From Homalodisca vitripennis (Eukaryota > Arthropoda > Insecta > Hemiptera > Cicadellidae), in assembly GCF_021130785.1 (NCBI RefSeq), contig NC_060208.1:51127501-51191500 (forward strand): 64,000 bases of DNA, in the 5' to 3' direction. Both the position numbers and the translations under genes were made by a program. This document shows, piece after piece, positions 24,096 through 36,649 of the stretch (position 1 is its first letter; each line of letters opens with the position of its first letter). The notes beneath the pieces were generated by a model. That model was not told the DNA's origin. It made no database searches and saw only the letters and a program-made list of their open reading frames with translations.

Positions 24096-24820
24096 ACGAA
24101 ACTCGGTCCAAGTGTCAGTACCAGCCATATTAATACGATACTTTCAAAGGCTCATTAAATCAGTTATTATTCCTTGATCTTACAATCCGTTACTTTGATT
24201 ACTTTAGCAATATTAGATTACTTTTGATTACATTAGACTAGTTTAGTAATACAAGAAAACAAAATCCTGACCAGAGACAGGAGGGATACTTTTAATAGAT
24301 CAAGACCAATCGGGGCTCCGGCCCAGCACTTATTTGTCACTCTGAATAACGTTTAGCAGATCGCACGTCCCCGTACCGGTGAGCCATCTTTCAATTGCCT
24401 AACTTACCAACTATCGATGGTAGAGTCTGCGGCCAACGGGTAACGAGGTATCAGTGTTCCATTCCGGAGAAGACTTCTGAGAAACAGCTATCAAATCCAA
24501 GGAAGGCAGCACACGTGCAATTTACTAACTTCCGATACGAGAGGCAGTGGAAAAAATAGCGATGCATGACTCATCCAGGTTCCTTAATCGGAATGATACT
24601 TTTAATCCCTTAATGAGCTCAATTAGAGGGTAAGGCTAGAGCCAGCTGCCGCGGTATTCCAGCTCGAATAGCGGATATCAAAGTTGCGGCTAAAAAGCGC
24701 ATAGTTGGATATGTGTCTTTTGATGTCGGTTCATCGCTAGCGGTGTAAACTGGCAAGTCCTGTAGGACGTCCTGCCGGTGGAGGTGCCGTGCTACGGTGG
24801 TGTTAGAGTTCCACATATTT
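24096..24820 (+). pseudogene. 18S rRNA pseudogene, 5' third only
   Basis: The sequence follows the eukaryotic small-subunit rRNA in order. It shows GGCTCATTAAATCAGTTAT, then TACAATCCGTTACTT, the CTCTGAATAAC and GATCGCACG segments, TCGATGGTAG, TCCAAGGAAGGCAGCA and AATCGGAATGA. After these come CCGCGGTATTCCAGCTC with AGTTGGAT, and the variable region 4 sequence with GGACGTCCTGCCGGTGG. It stops inside variable region 4, so about 700 of roughly 1,900 bases remain. Many substitutions and small indels in universally conserved positions show it is not functional. An AT-rich insertion-like stretch replaces the segment around 24190-24255. It must be an isolated genomic copy rather than part of a working rDNA array, since no 5.8S or 28S follows. 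Confidence 0.9.
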
Positions 24821-25499
24821 TTTCATCGTTATGAAAAGGCAAACTCATCTATGAGGCATTTTGATTGAAGTAGGTTTCCCTGCTCTTTATATGTATATAT
24901 TTTCTTTATCTAGGCTCTGGGACAGACAAACTCAACCATGGCGTCATAAATGTAATTGGTTACAACCAGAAATCTACTTTCCTACACTCGCAAAACAAAT
25001 ATAAACAGCTAAAAATTGTATTAGTTCACTTGTACTAGGTAACTTTAAAATCTCTTACCCATGGGTACGGAAGTAATACGTATCAGATAATGTGTACTTC
25101 TGTTTGAAAACAATCATATTACATCATAAATGCTTTCACTGAGAAGGCTACACCGGTCTATTTTGAACATTGTTCGAGAAGCCGCCGGTAAAAGCTATAA
25201 TAACAATATATATCCTATTGATATGTAACTGAAAATGTATGTATAACTATTTTTCTATTCAAAATGTAGAAACAAATCTAATTATTAGTATTCCTAGCTA
25301 TTTAAAATTCAAAAGTCAATTTAACTATATTTATTAGTTTTTTACGTTTAACATTTATATTTTATGGACAATGTTGAGTTTAACACTACAATTAAATAAT
25401 GAACAATATAATTTTATGAATACAATGAACGGTAACGCGTTTCATTGAATTAACCATTAATGCGTTATAATGCCTTAGAAGCATTATAATGTGGTTAAG

Positions 25500-25625
25500 C
25501 GAATTCCTATAGTCTTCGAAATGGCCACAATTCACAATAAAGTGTTATTTAAGCAAGCTTTCCTTACCCTCGCCCAGTCATGAATTGCAAATGCCCTTTG
25601 ATACCGTATTCAATATTCCTGTGTA
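25500..25625. repeat. Dispersed repeat family A
   Basis: Carries the TGAATTGCAAATGCC core continuing CTTTGATACCGTATTC, identical to 13500-13695. Its upstream part (ATGGCCACAATTCACAATAA, CTTACCCTCGCC) is closer to the 11.5- and 19.0-kb copies, so it bridges the two subfamilies. Confidence 0.7.
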
Positions 25626-25764
25626 GCCCTTCTTATTGCTTTTGCTTTTATATCATTTCAATATTAAATATTATAACAATATAAATAGGTGGTGATAAAT
25701 TGGGAACAACCACTGCCTACTATAATACTTTTTAGAGAGTCGGTTGTCACCACTTAGTATCTGG

Positions 25765-25870
25765 TTTTCAGATTACAGATCTCGAAACGTAGTATTACTG
25801 ATTTTTGTATCACTAAACGATGGCAAATGACCGGAAAAATCCTGTTTCCTTTACTTAGTATAAACACGCT
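25765..25870 (+). repeat. Dispersed repeat family G
   Basis: Contains CAGATCTCGAAACGTAGT, ATTACTGATTT, ACGATGGCAAATGACCGG and AAAAATCCTGTTTCC. The same block order is found on the minus strand at 27846-27965. Confidence 0.75.
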
Positions 25871-26520
25871 TCTAGTTTGTATTCTTGACTGTTACATTAG
25901 TAGTAACATCTTCAGCGTTGAATGTTATTTTACATGTGACTTATAAAATCAAATCAATTCTTAACGAGATTTGCGATTAATGTTCACTGAATAGACAGTA
26001 CAACTTAACACGTGACAAGATAAATTAAAAGTGGCAGTATTGACACGTTGAACAAACAAAAAATATATTTTCAATTACACAATAAAAGACATAATAGATT
26101 TATATATTCAAAGTAATTTATATTCCAAAGGCTTTAACGATTTATCTGGTATATACGCTGGCATGAGCGAGAACTACGATTAACAATGCGTTAAAACTTA
26201 TACTAGTTCTCCCTTTTTTATAGTTATGAAAAATCACATCCATTTACGAAGTGTGCAGTAGAAGTGACAAATAGCAGTCATTTCACACGTTACGTCCAGT
26301 CCTGGTTTAATGCAATATCTCTTCGCCTTCATTTACTTTAGTTTGCCTACGTTTAATGAACGTTATTGTTTTTTTATTCATTAAAAATGCATCACCAAAT
26401 TTACAGTTCTAACAGAAAATATATGTAATGCTTCTAGTTTGTATTCTTGACTGTTACATTACTAGTAACATCTTCAGCTTAGAATGTTATTTTACATGTG
26501 ACTTATCAAATAAAATCATA
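25869..26520. repeat. Pair of direct repeats about 85-90 bp long, 562 bp apart
   Basis: The stretches 25869-25957 and 26431-26519 share CTTCTAGTTTGTATTCTTGA, AGTAACATCTTCAGC and TGTTATTTTACATGTGACTT with only a few differences. The interval contains no reading frame or element protein. The spacing and short length fit an old segmental duplication or two fragments of one repeat better than LTRs. Confidence 0.8.
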
Positions 26521-26524
26521 ATAA

Positions 26525-27840
26525 TAATGATTATAATCAAATCATATCATAAAATCGAATCATAATAATAATAATTACAAATAAACTGTGCGCATGTCTT
26601 CTACTAGCGATTATATCTATAAATATTTTAGGACTGTTGTTAATGTACGGTAACACATATTTTCTGTCAATAACTGTGCGGGAAATAATCATTAAAACAA
26701 ATTATAACAACTTAAGTTATAAACTAGACAACATTTCTGATACTGACACGATTTATAGAGGTTCCTGGGACAAAGCTCTGTTTTCAAGGTTATTTCAAGA
26801 AAAATATGTTTCATACAAGGAGTAATTATACTATATGTACAATACAAATAATATAAAATACAAATAATATACTTCGTCATTATTTTGACGATGGTAGTAT
26901 TTATGCTATACGACTCCGCCAGTATGACTTGCAGTTAAGTTGCGATCTGTGGACTCAATGGTTAGCCTACATCAACCATGAGTTTTCACGTCTGTTATCG
27001 CTTCCTTACCGCCTCAATCTGTGTGCCGCTATTTTTGTAGGGGTTTTGATTATTCTGACCTTTGATGTTGGTTAGTGTTTTACGTTCTTTTTATCTTAGG
27101 GACCTTGAGGCTGGTGACTTTAAACTCAGACTATCAAAGTGCTATAGATACTCTATTTTCGGATTTTGTGAGATGAGATGAGATTACCCTATCCTCTAAA
27201 TATCTTGAAACCTTTACTTCTCCTACCTTTATTCGAAGCACACTTTCTTATATCGCTAGGATGTGTAGTAGAAGATGGACCACCCCTTAAGCATCCTCAG
27301 AGAAGAATAGTTTCTCAGGTTACGCAACGTTTTATCATCCCTTGTAACGGCATCCATCATAATTTTAAGATTATGTAGCATTAGTTATCTAACCATATTA
27401 AAAACCCACTTTCTTAAACAGTTTTTCTTGACAGGGCCTGAAGTTTGTATAAAACTACGCTAAAGATAAGATGTTTAATGTTTGTTTTATTTTATTATAA
27501 AACTGTACAATAATCACAGTCCAATACTATGGACCTAGTTTTAAAACACAGTTTTATTCATCAGATTAATGTTTTTATAATAACTAATAGTTTTGCTTTA
27601 AAACAGATCACAAGTAATACGCATTTATACAAGGAATACGCTTAATCTTCCAGGATCCGTTTATGCAACAATTTAAAACAATGAACTAAATATACCATTT
27701 AAAAATGAGAAGAGGGTACAACATAAACTAATACAACATTTAAACGTAATATTTGTGATGTTTTGTCACGTATATAATAGGCCATGTTAGTAAAACTATA
27801 TACTACTTAGTTCATGTTACGAAAACTTTAAAAACATATA
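26525..27840. other. No feature seen
   Basis: AT-rich; short frames at 26637-26880 on both strands overlap and are not supported. Confidence 0.45.
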
Positions 27841-27845
27841 TCGAA

Positions 27846-28260
27846 AGGAAACAGGATTTTTCCGGACATTTGCCATCGTTCAGTGAAACAAGAAATCAGT
27901 AACACTACGTTTCGAGATCTGCAATCTGATCTCTTCTTCAGGTAAAGAACTAACCTAATACATAATTACAAACTAGGTTAAAATAAACAAATCTTACCAA
28001 AGCGTTGTGGCACGCCTTAGTCAGGAATCACAACCTACATGTTGTTTGTCATATTCACTAACTCTATAAACATGCACTTAACAAAAAACTATACAAAACA
28101 CTAATCATTAAAACTGAACTTTAGGTTGTGGCAAACAACATGTATGGCAAACAACATGTAGGTTGTGATTCCTGACTGATTTCATGTTTCACTGAACGAT
28201 GGCAAATGTCCGGAAAAAATTCATTAACATCGTCAAAAATAACCTTCAAACAAAGAATAT
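27846..28260. mobile_element. Family G inverted (foldback) element
   Basis: The left arm 27846-27900 and the right arm 28175-28219 are inverted copies of the GATGGCAAATGTCCGG segment. Inside them a 30-base exact inverted repeat lies at 28019-28048 and 28148-28177. The left side has an extra 118 bases (27901-28018) carrying the GATCTCGAAACGTAGT block seen at 25.78 kb. A 15-base word GGCAAACAACATGTA is also directly duplicated at 28130 and 28146. The structure looks like two head-to-head copies with one side deleted. No protein is encoded. Confidence 0.75.
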
Positions 28261-28264
28261 ATCG

Positions 28265-30870
28265 AAATCTATACTAGATTTTACTTCATATGATTACCTG
28301 GTATACTACATATTATCCGTTTAAAAGAAATAGATGTTTTTATTGCATGATTTTAGTTTACATGAAAAGCATTACAAACCACGACCAATGAAATTAATAT
28401 ATTGCTAGAGAGTAAATAAATACATATCATATTTATTAAAATTGTATGTCGATTTATTATGTAAAATATTGAACTCAAACAAAAAAATGCGTACGCATAT
28501 TCCACTTAGTACGTAGCAACTGAAAGAAAACTGGCTATCCACTAGAAAAGGATTAAGGGGTCATGGATCGCTTCTTAGAAATAGAATCTCCTGAGAGTTT
28601 TGTTTACCAAAGTGTCTCGTATCAAAATATGTTTACTTGTAATTTTTTAATATGCTCAATGTATATCATATGTATATTCATACTATGTTTTACTAATCAC
28701 TTACTGTTGCATTATAACATTAGTTAATTTATAAATAAACAATTGACAAAAAAGGTTTCAACGTTGGAATGATCAGTGGATAATACCTATTGGTTGTTAA
28801 CGACCAACAATGAAACGTTTTTCGATGGCTCATGATTGCATTAGTAGACTACAACCACAAAAATAATAAACATGATTACTTCTTTACCATGTACACTCAA
28901 TGGTGTATAATTATTGAATAAGGTACTGACAAGAGTGAAGCATTAGACACATGTGTGCCAGATCTGTTTGTATTCAAATAAAATCTCACAGTAAAAAAAG
29001 AAGCGTATAAAACAAGTAAAACGTGTCATTACTACGCCTATCGTGCTAATTAAAAATTCCAAATACAAAAGTAGAAGTTCGTGAAAATATGCTCGACTTT
29101 TCCACCATATACTAAAATTTTTCCAATAGTCGATGCTGAGATTTGAAATATTTTAGTGCTCTTATACAAACAAATCATCCATTCAAACTTTTACTATAAG
29201 AATCCATAATAGTCCGGGAATTGTCAAGTGGTCCAAAGTACATAAGAATTTTTTATGAATCGACTGTCACATATTATATTTCATGTTTCTTATTTTATAG
29301 TTAAAAGTTTTTATCATAATATTTTAAGGCATGATCCTATTGGTCTACTAAATAACAGTTTTATTTTCAAACCTTGGAGTTTTACCCTATTACGTTTAAA
29401 ATAGCAAATACAAATACTTTTCAAATAATTGTACCTGACAAGTGTGCTAGCCATTGTATTCCTCTCGTAGCTCTATCCCTCAAATCTGTATTTAAAATAT
29501 AACAAACCCAAGTATGTTCGGAGAAGGTAACTTATCACAATGAAGTGATTCTGTAATCTTTTATGTTTTGATGTCTCACCAGTTAAACCAGCAGCGGTCG
29601 GAGTCAAACGTGAAAATCTTAAGAAATAACTTTCAATTAGCTATTTCTACTTCAAATATCTATGTCAAACAGTTACATAACAAATTACGTAAACTTTTTG
29701 TCACGTCTTAATGTATTAACGTGCTAATAGCAATTAAAACAGCCAAATTCCAAAGAACATAAGTATTATAAGAAGGGCTTTACTTGAAATAAATCTCTGG
29801 ATCTTATTTCCCTATGTTTGTTTGAAGCTTGATTTAGATAACTTTGAATTTTCACGCCACAAAAAAGAATTAGAAACTAACAATTGTTTACATATAAAGA
29901 TTTTGATATTCCTGTATGTATTTGTTTACCAAATTGTGTAGCTACATAGGTGTATTTTTTTCAAAATGTGTGTATTTCAATCATTTAGTAACAATGTTTA
30001 AAATTATTAAAATATTTATAGGAAGTAACTTGTACAATACTGATTTAACAAAATCCAAATCCTATGAGTACAAATAAATTATTAAATTAGCAAAATAAAT
30101 AAATTTTGATCAAACGTTATAAAGACTTTTATAAAACACATATCAGTCATTTATGGCTAAAGGCCATTTTAGACAAACTCATCTACGGCACCAGAAACAC
30201 TTTAGACCAGAATAAACAACAATAGCAATAGGTATACACTTTTTACCAAAATAGGTTAGTTAGACAAAATGACATAGAGCCTATATATTTATTACGTGGT
30301 GAGTCTGTTAATTAAAAAGCTAAGAACTTTAATTCCACCACGCTGGCGTAAAATATTTCAATTATTACTGAAATTGTTTATGATTATATATTGGAGAAAA
30401 ATAGCAATTATTTCACGGTACATATAAAATCTGTTTCACTTTTTGACTTCAGGATCCCAAAATACTGTTGTTTAAACTTTATTATAAAATGGATAAGAAA
30501 ATTTGAATATTTTTCAATGGATATAATCTTACTCAGAGGTGTTTATAATGTCAATTTAGAATGTATAGCCCACAATTTCCCATTAATTTAATAGAACATT
30601 GCGTGCGAAGCCGCGATAATCTGCTGGATTTTTTTTTAATTGTTATGTTTTTTAGACTGTTATGGTTGCGATTTCAAATCAGCTGTACATTTTTATTATT
30701 GTTTATTTAGCACAGGAATAGATTTTGATTAGTTTATGGATCGTTACTTAAGGATGTACATCTAGTCCATAACTCTACTGTATTGTGGACATTTTCTCAT
30801 ATCTCAGTGCTTATTGGAACATTGGAAAACTGACTTTACAAAGCAAATTTAAATCTTTCCACAGAATGTA
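28265..30870. other. No feature seen
   Basis: AT-rich DNA without supported genes or recognised repeats. Confidence 0.45.
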
Positions 30871-30874
30871 CTCG

Positions 30875-31010
30875 CTAAGGTAGTTTGAAGTGGCTGTAAG
30901 TCACACAAAGCCTTTCACAAAGGTAAAGCACCTCTTGCTCTAGATGTTATGAATTAGAAATACCTCTTATTCTTTGACGCATGAAATATTATCCAGGTTG
31001 AGGAAATAAA
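30875..31010. repeat. Dispersed repeat family A
   Basis: GAAGTGGCTGTAAGTCACAC, AAGGTAAAGCACCTCTTGC and TATCCAGGTTGAGGAAAT align with 20700-20830. On the minus strand, peptides such as ISCVKE and FTFVKGFV parallel those of the 20.7-kb copy, but with frameshifts. Confidence 0.7.
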
Positions 31011-31014
31011 ACGA

Positions 31015-33900
31015 GACTCTCTGTTACAATTTTTTGTCTTTCTTTGCATCTAAATTTAAAATTAATAAAATATTGTTTAAATAATAATCGTTATTTTTAA
31101 TCAGTTGTGTGGGTCTGATGATGTGTTCATTGAACACAAAAGGCCTCACAAAAATAAAATATTCTTATTTATTGGAGTTTTGTTCCTAAATTAAGCATGG
31201 TGATCAAATTTAAAATGGATTCTGAGTGCAGGGTTTCAAGTGCAGTGTGTTTTAATCTCACACAGTAAACCAAACGTTTTTTAATAGCTTTGCAAAGTTG
31301 TAAAAGACACTAGAGGGCAAAATAAAAATAACGGCAGTAGCATCGTTCACGATTGAATAAAGTATAGGATAAACGATAGTGGAACCATTTTTCCATTTAA
31401 CCGTTGGTCTCATAAACTTTAGATCAATAAAGGATTTTACATCCGAGGCAGAATTTTTATTGACTCAGTACAAGTCTGTGCTATAAGGATAGACTGTTTA
31501 GTTAGGTATCACTACATTCGATAAACCTAGTAAATTTTATAGGTAAGCATTCGATATTTCTATTAATTAAATTACTTCTGAACTAAAATATTTATCATAT
31601 CTTTTCTCATCGAAAGCCAACTATAATCTGAAAATACTTTTGCAATTTCTGTAAGTTATTAAAATACATTGCAAACACACATAAGATTGTTTTAATCAGT
31701 GTAGCAAATTAAAAGCAGGAACAAAAATCAACTAAAACACAACTAGAAAGCAACTAAATTATTTAGTTCTGTTAAAACAATAATACAAATAATCTAAAAT
31801 ATATATCCAGCCTAATCTAAATATCAAATTGTACACATACGAGTGACACATTTATATAAATCTTGCAACAAAATGTTGTGAAGCTGTAACAACCATAATA
31901 ACTAATCTTTTTAATTAAGTAAAGAGAGAAAATATTGTGCAAGATATCAGCATCTTAACTCAATCTTTTAGACCGCTTCATGTGAATATGGTGACGTCAA
32001 ACAGACACCGATCTTTTTATTATATATACCTTCAGATACTAGTTCTGATTTACATGTAGTTTGAATATTAACATTCATATGAAAAATAAATTGTTCCGTT
32101 TAAATACTACTTTTTTAAATAGATCTCTTAGTTTCGTTTACAAGGATTACCTTTATTTAGTATTAAATATCCAAATGAATCTTATTATTGCTTTCAAAAC
32201 TTGTTCTATCTTCTAAAATAAAGTATATCTTATAATACAGGTTATGAAGATGTTAGGAGAATCAATGTGTTGTAGATGGAATAAGGTGACAACCAATAAC
32301 ATTCCTACTTCAGTCCTACAGATCTAAAAACTAAGCTTGCAAATACTGTATAGGCTGCAAATTTTAAGTTAGTATCATATAAATTATATGTTCAAATTAA
32401 TATTGGAATTTTGATAGTATAGGAAAACACACAAAATTTGCAAGAATTAATTATAATATCTATAAAAAGTGAAATAAAGAGCATTGAAAGAATTGCGATG
32501 TTTCATCGGTGAGCAAACATTCTTCTGAAAAAATAGTTCAAGCCCGGCTGGACAAGTAAAATAGGTTATTATAGAGCATCTTCACTTATTGCTTTACGGG
32601 TATTAAAAGATTTTAAAACCGTAACTGATGACAACCACAGTCACTTTTAACAAAAATATAGGAAGAGGAAAATGTGAACTCCAGTCAAATACATGAACAA
32701 GTTTAACACAGTTATGCAATGCACCTGAGATTTATAACTTTATGAAGAGTCAGAAGCCACAAGAGTTCAAAATAAAAGCGCAATAGATAAATTCATGTTA
32801 TATGCACTAAACACTCTGAATTTTGTATACAACTTGTTCTGTCACCATTGTTTTTAATTATATATATATAAATATATATGGATCTGCCGTATATTATTTT
32901 GTTTTTGCTTCGTATGTTTATAATTTTTTGACACCTGGAGAAGAGGGAAGATATCAATCCACAAAACGACGTGTTTTTCCTGTAACATATATCTAAAATC
33001 CTATGTCTATCCAAAAGGGCTATGTTTTCACGTACGTAATCAAAATTTCAATAACATAATACTATTATATACTTTTGAATAATTTATTAACGATATATAT
33101 ATATATAGATATATCTCATAAACAAAAATTTCTCAGTGATGGACAGTGATACCGTGGCAATATTAATATTTTACTAAATTTAACATTTGTGGTTACAGTT
33201 GTGTTTATTAATCCAAAACTAGTTTCCTGTTTCAATGGTATCTTATGTGTAATTGAATAAGATTTATATTCCGGGGCGTGGTTTACATCCCCAACCTCAG
33301 AGATATATCTCGTTAGTGTTGCAGCCAAAGTAAATGTTTACCTTCAATCAAACAAGGATCCTGGAAAGAGAAGTGCTTTAGGTTGCTATAGTTCTGTTAT
33401 CGAACTCTGTCATCTTATATAATGACAAAGGGAAACTATTCCCCAAGCATATATTAATATTTTATCTTCCATTTATATTCATGGTACTTTTCCATGTATA
33501 ATTGTATTTGAAATTTTTATTCTATTCCATATAATGTCAGTAGGTATTGCCTTATAATTAATACATTCATATGATTATTTCAATTCACATGAAAACGATA
33601 AATACCATAGCATTCGTTTAATTTAGTGTTATATTAGATGAAATTCAGACAATTCCAGATAACGAAAAGATTCTTTAAATGTTTTCTTAATTCATAAAGG
33701 TAACTAGAAGCAATGTTGTGAACACCCCAATGTGTGTCTTGCAATACAACCAAAGACCGCTACACTTTATTTTGTATTACATCAATATGTCTATAAAATA
33801 GTTTTATAACCTTCAATAAGCCAGTGGCGCTCCATTTCTAATTCGTTCAGGATAACATGAAACCTTAACTCTATCCTTATGAATGGATGTTTATGTGATT
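31015..33900. other. No gene seen; short TA tracts
   Basis: Nothing supported except small TA tracts near 32862-32880 and 33092-33116. Confidence 0.45.
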
Positions 33901-33969
33901 GGATATAACCAGCGACCAAAGAAGAACATGTGAGCATAACATGTTCTTCTTTGGTCGCTGGATATAACA
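33901..33969. repeat. Exact 23-bp inverted repeat with 7-nt loop
   Basis: The left arm CCAGCGACCAAAGAAGAACA-TGT at 33909-33931 is perfectly complementary to 33939-33961, with loop GAGCATA. The words GGATATAAC (33901-33909) and GGATATAACA (33960-33969) flank it as direct repeats overlapping the arms. The arms show no decay, so the structure is young or maintained. It has no T-run after it and no recognised host transcript. Confidence 0.95.
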
Positions 33970-34399
33970 TGGTTTCTATTATTATTTTGTTTATTGCTCA
34001 CAGTTCTTCTTTTTTGGTTAAACAATAACCAAAGCATGACAATCTTAGACAGTACAATGTATTTTTGTATGATATTGTAAGGTATACAGTTTCTTATTTC
34101 GTACTCTCCATTTATTAACATTTTGTTTTTAATCTATGTATGTGTTGTATGTGTGAATTTAATTAGTTTATTATTCTAATTGAATATGTAGCTACTAGGA
34201 CAGGAAAAAAATATTCAACAGTATAACTACTGATATTTATAATTTGATTGTTCTTCCCAATAGCCATTGCCACACGTTTTTGTTTTGATTATACGATTTA
34301 TTGTATCAAAATGCATTGTGTTATACTTATCCCCATCAAAACTACTAATGTGAACTAAAATAGTTACATTATAGCAAATCTAAACAATCATTCTGGAAG

Positions 34400-34900
34400 G
34401 GGTGTTTTTGGCTTCATACAGGGTGTTCATAAATTATTTCAATAGTGTATTTAAGTGAGAAAAGGCGCTCAGTGAAACCATTACTATCCCGGAATTATTT
34501 GTCGTGGCGAAATAAACTTGGCATCAAAGTGTTTGTATAAAAGTAAACCACACTTCAATAATCGTACATTCGTAGTGTTACTGATTTTTGAAGTGAAAAC
34601 TTCTTTAGGCGCGTTGAGCGTTTTGGTAGAGGGTAAAATCCTCGGTTCGCGTCACCGACATGCTAATGATAATAGTAGACTTGGCCGCGGACTACTAACC
34701 TGCATGAAAAAGTCAGTCTCGCTGTGTTAAAACTGTCCCGGCGGAGTATGAAAACAGACTGCGAAAGTCAGTGACCTTTACGGCTTCCTCTCGCGATTTA
34801 AAAGTGAAGCCAATGTCGTACACTTCTGTAAGATGCGTCAAATTAAAGCTCTTAATATTGGCAATCTATTGGTTACATTTTTAAATATTAAAAAAATTTC
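34400..34900 (+). other. GC-richer segment with an open frame, unidentified
   Basis: The segment around 34560-34800 is GC-richer than its flanks. The plus strand is open at 34518-34730 for 70 codons, with FEVKTSLGALSVLVEGKI and RHRHANDNSRLGRGLLTC. I do not recognise the peptide. The phrase GTAGTGTTACTGATTT within it also occurs, inverted, in the family G element at 27.89 kb, which argues for mobile-element origin. It has no start context or downstream gene structure. Confidence 0.35.
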
Positions 34901-35756
34901 GAAATAATTTTGATTATTGTTTACCTTTTTCATAGCGTTTACAATGACAAGAAAAAAGTAGTGAGCGAGGATTTTTTTTTATTTTTTGGTCAGACAAAAT
35001 TTGTCAGCGAGAAAGTTGTGTGAAAGTAGATGAATATTTTTTTTGTAATTTATCATTTTTTTATTGGAAGTTTAGTTTAGCCTGTAGTAGCGTATGAAGT
35101 GATGAGTGAACGTTTCTGCCGGAACTGTAGTTGGCGCATTGGCTCACTGATACCGTATTAACTCAATAAATTAGTTTATTGTGCAATAAAAATACCTTTA
35201 CGAAAGAACCAAGTTAATTTAACTAATTTATTAGTCTTAAAAAATATTGTGGGTTTAATTGTTATTGCAATTATATACTTTATCCGTAGTTATACAGATA
35301 AATGAATAATGAAAACAACGAATATATTTTTAAACATTTTTAATATTTGTACGAATATTTGTATTTAAAATTTCGCATTATTCATTTTAATTATGTTTTT
35401 TAATATATAACCTCTTCATCATGAAATGAGTATTATTACGGTATAAGATTTGTCTTACTAGCGTGGTAAAATAGATTTCTAGTTATTTGATATTTTTTCG
35501 TGGATTTTAAAATTGGAAAATTAAAAAAATGTTATAATAATTTTAGATTTTATGAAATATGTTCATTTATTGTTTTTATTAAGATATTGTTAAGATAATT
35601 GTATATTAATTATTTTTTCAACCACTTTGTATTTATATTTTGTTCATGATTTGTTTAACCCATCATATGTAACTAATAAATAAAACATAAAAAATGTCAT
35701 ATAATTTTTGCATATACTTTTAATTACTCTCAACTTAATAGTTCCATTTTCACTTT

Positions 35757-35850
35757 TTGTCTAACTGAACGATGGCAAATGTCCGGAAAAAAGTCCTGTT
35801 TCCTTCACAATCCTTCCATCGTCAAAAACAAACTTCAAAGGACTTCGCTA
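35757..35850 (+). repeat. Dispersed repeat family G
   Basis: ACTGAACGATGGCAAATGTC continues into CCGGAAAAAAGTCCTG, TTTCCTTCACAATCC and CATCGTCAAAAACAAACTTC. This gives the fullest view of the right part of the family. Confidence 0.8.
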
Positions 35851-36596
35851 GTGATTTTCAAAATCCTTTCATTTTTAGTTATTAAAGGTTGAAAATTTCA
35901 TATGGCAGAGACTTTGTTAAAACATTTAAAACACCATACATTTTTTAAAATTTGTATCTTATACCTTTATTAAATTTATAGATAGTTTTCATAACAACGT
36001 AATCAGACAGACAGATGTTAAACTATATATGACACAACTTACTTATTTTTACCTGACAAACCAAATAGTTATGATTGGTAGAGTAGTTTATAAATGCCCT
36101 GTATAAAATATTTTGGGAGCATACATTCGTAGCAAAATAACAATTATCTGCGTATAAAAAGTGTTCTAGAAATTATCCCTCTAGAAACTATAACAGGTAT
36201 GGCTGTAAAAGCCGTTCTATGTTTTCAAATATCTGTTTGATTAAGATAAACTTTTAATTTAAATTGTATTAATTACTGTTCGAAACATTGCAATGCTTCT
36301 TGCTTTATTTACCGTAGTATTTCTCTTACTTTCTGCCGTATGAACACATTTTAAACATTCAAATGTCTATTTTTATTTCAACCATGATGGATACCCCTAC
36401 AATTTAATACGCAAAGGATATCACATTATATGGTTAAAAATTTATTTTTACATTTGATAATACTTATATCTGCATTACAGTCCTAAATATAAACATAACC
36501 CTATATCAGGAAATGTATCATGTCCAGAATATTACGGAAAGTTTACCCTCGTTTACATGGCTCAACGGTTGCTTACCATATATGTATATTTATGAA

Positions 36597-36597
<1 letters not shown>

Positions 36598-36642
<45 letters not shown>
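36598..36642. repeat. (AT)n microsatellite
   Basis: A pure AT dinucleotide run of about 45 bases. Confidence 0.97.
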
Positions 36643-36644
<2 letters not shown>

Positions 36645-36649
36645 CATGA

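Noticed and set aside
24619..24816. Minus-strand open frame within the 18S pseudogene
   Set aside because: The sequence is explained by rRNA homology on the plus strand.
25869..26520. Direct repeats as LTRs of a solo or short retrotransposon
   Set aside because: Too short, no TG...CA ends, no primer-binding site, polypurine tract or coding remnant between them.
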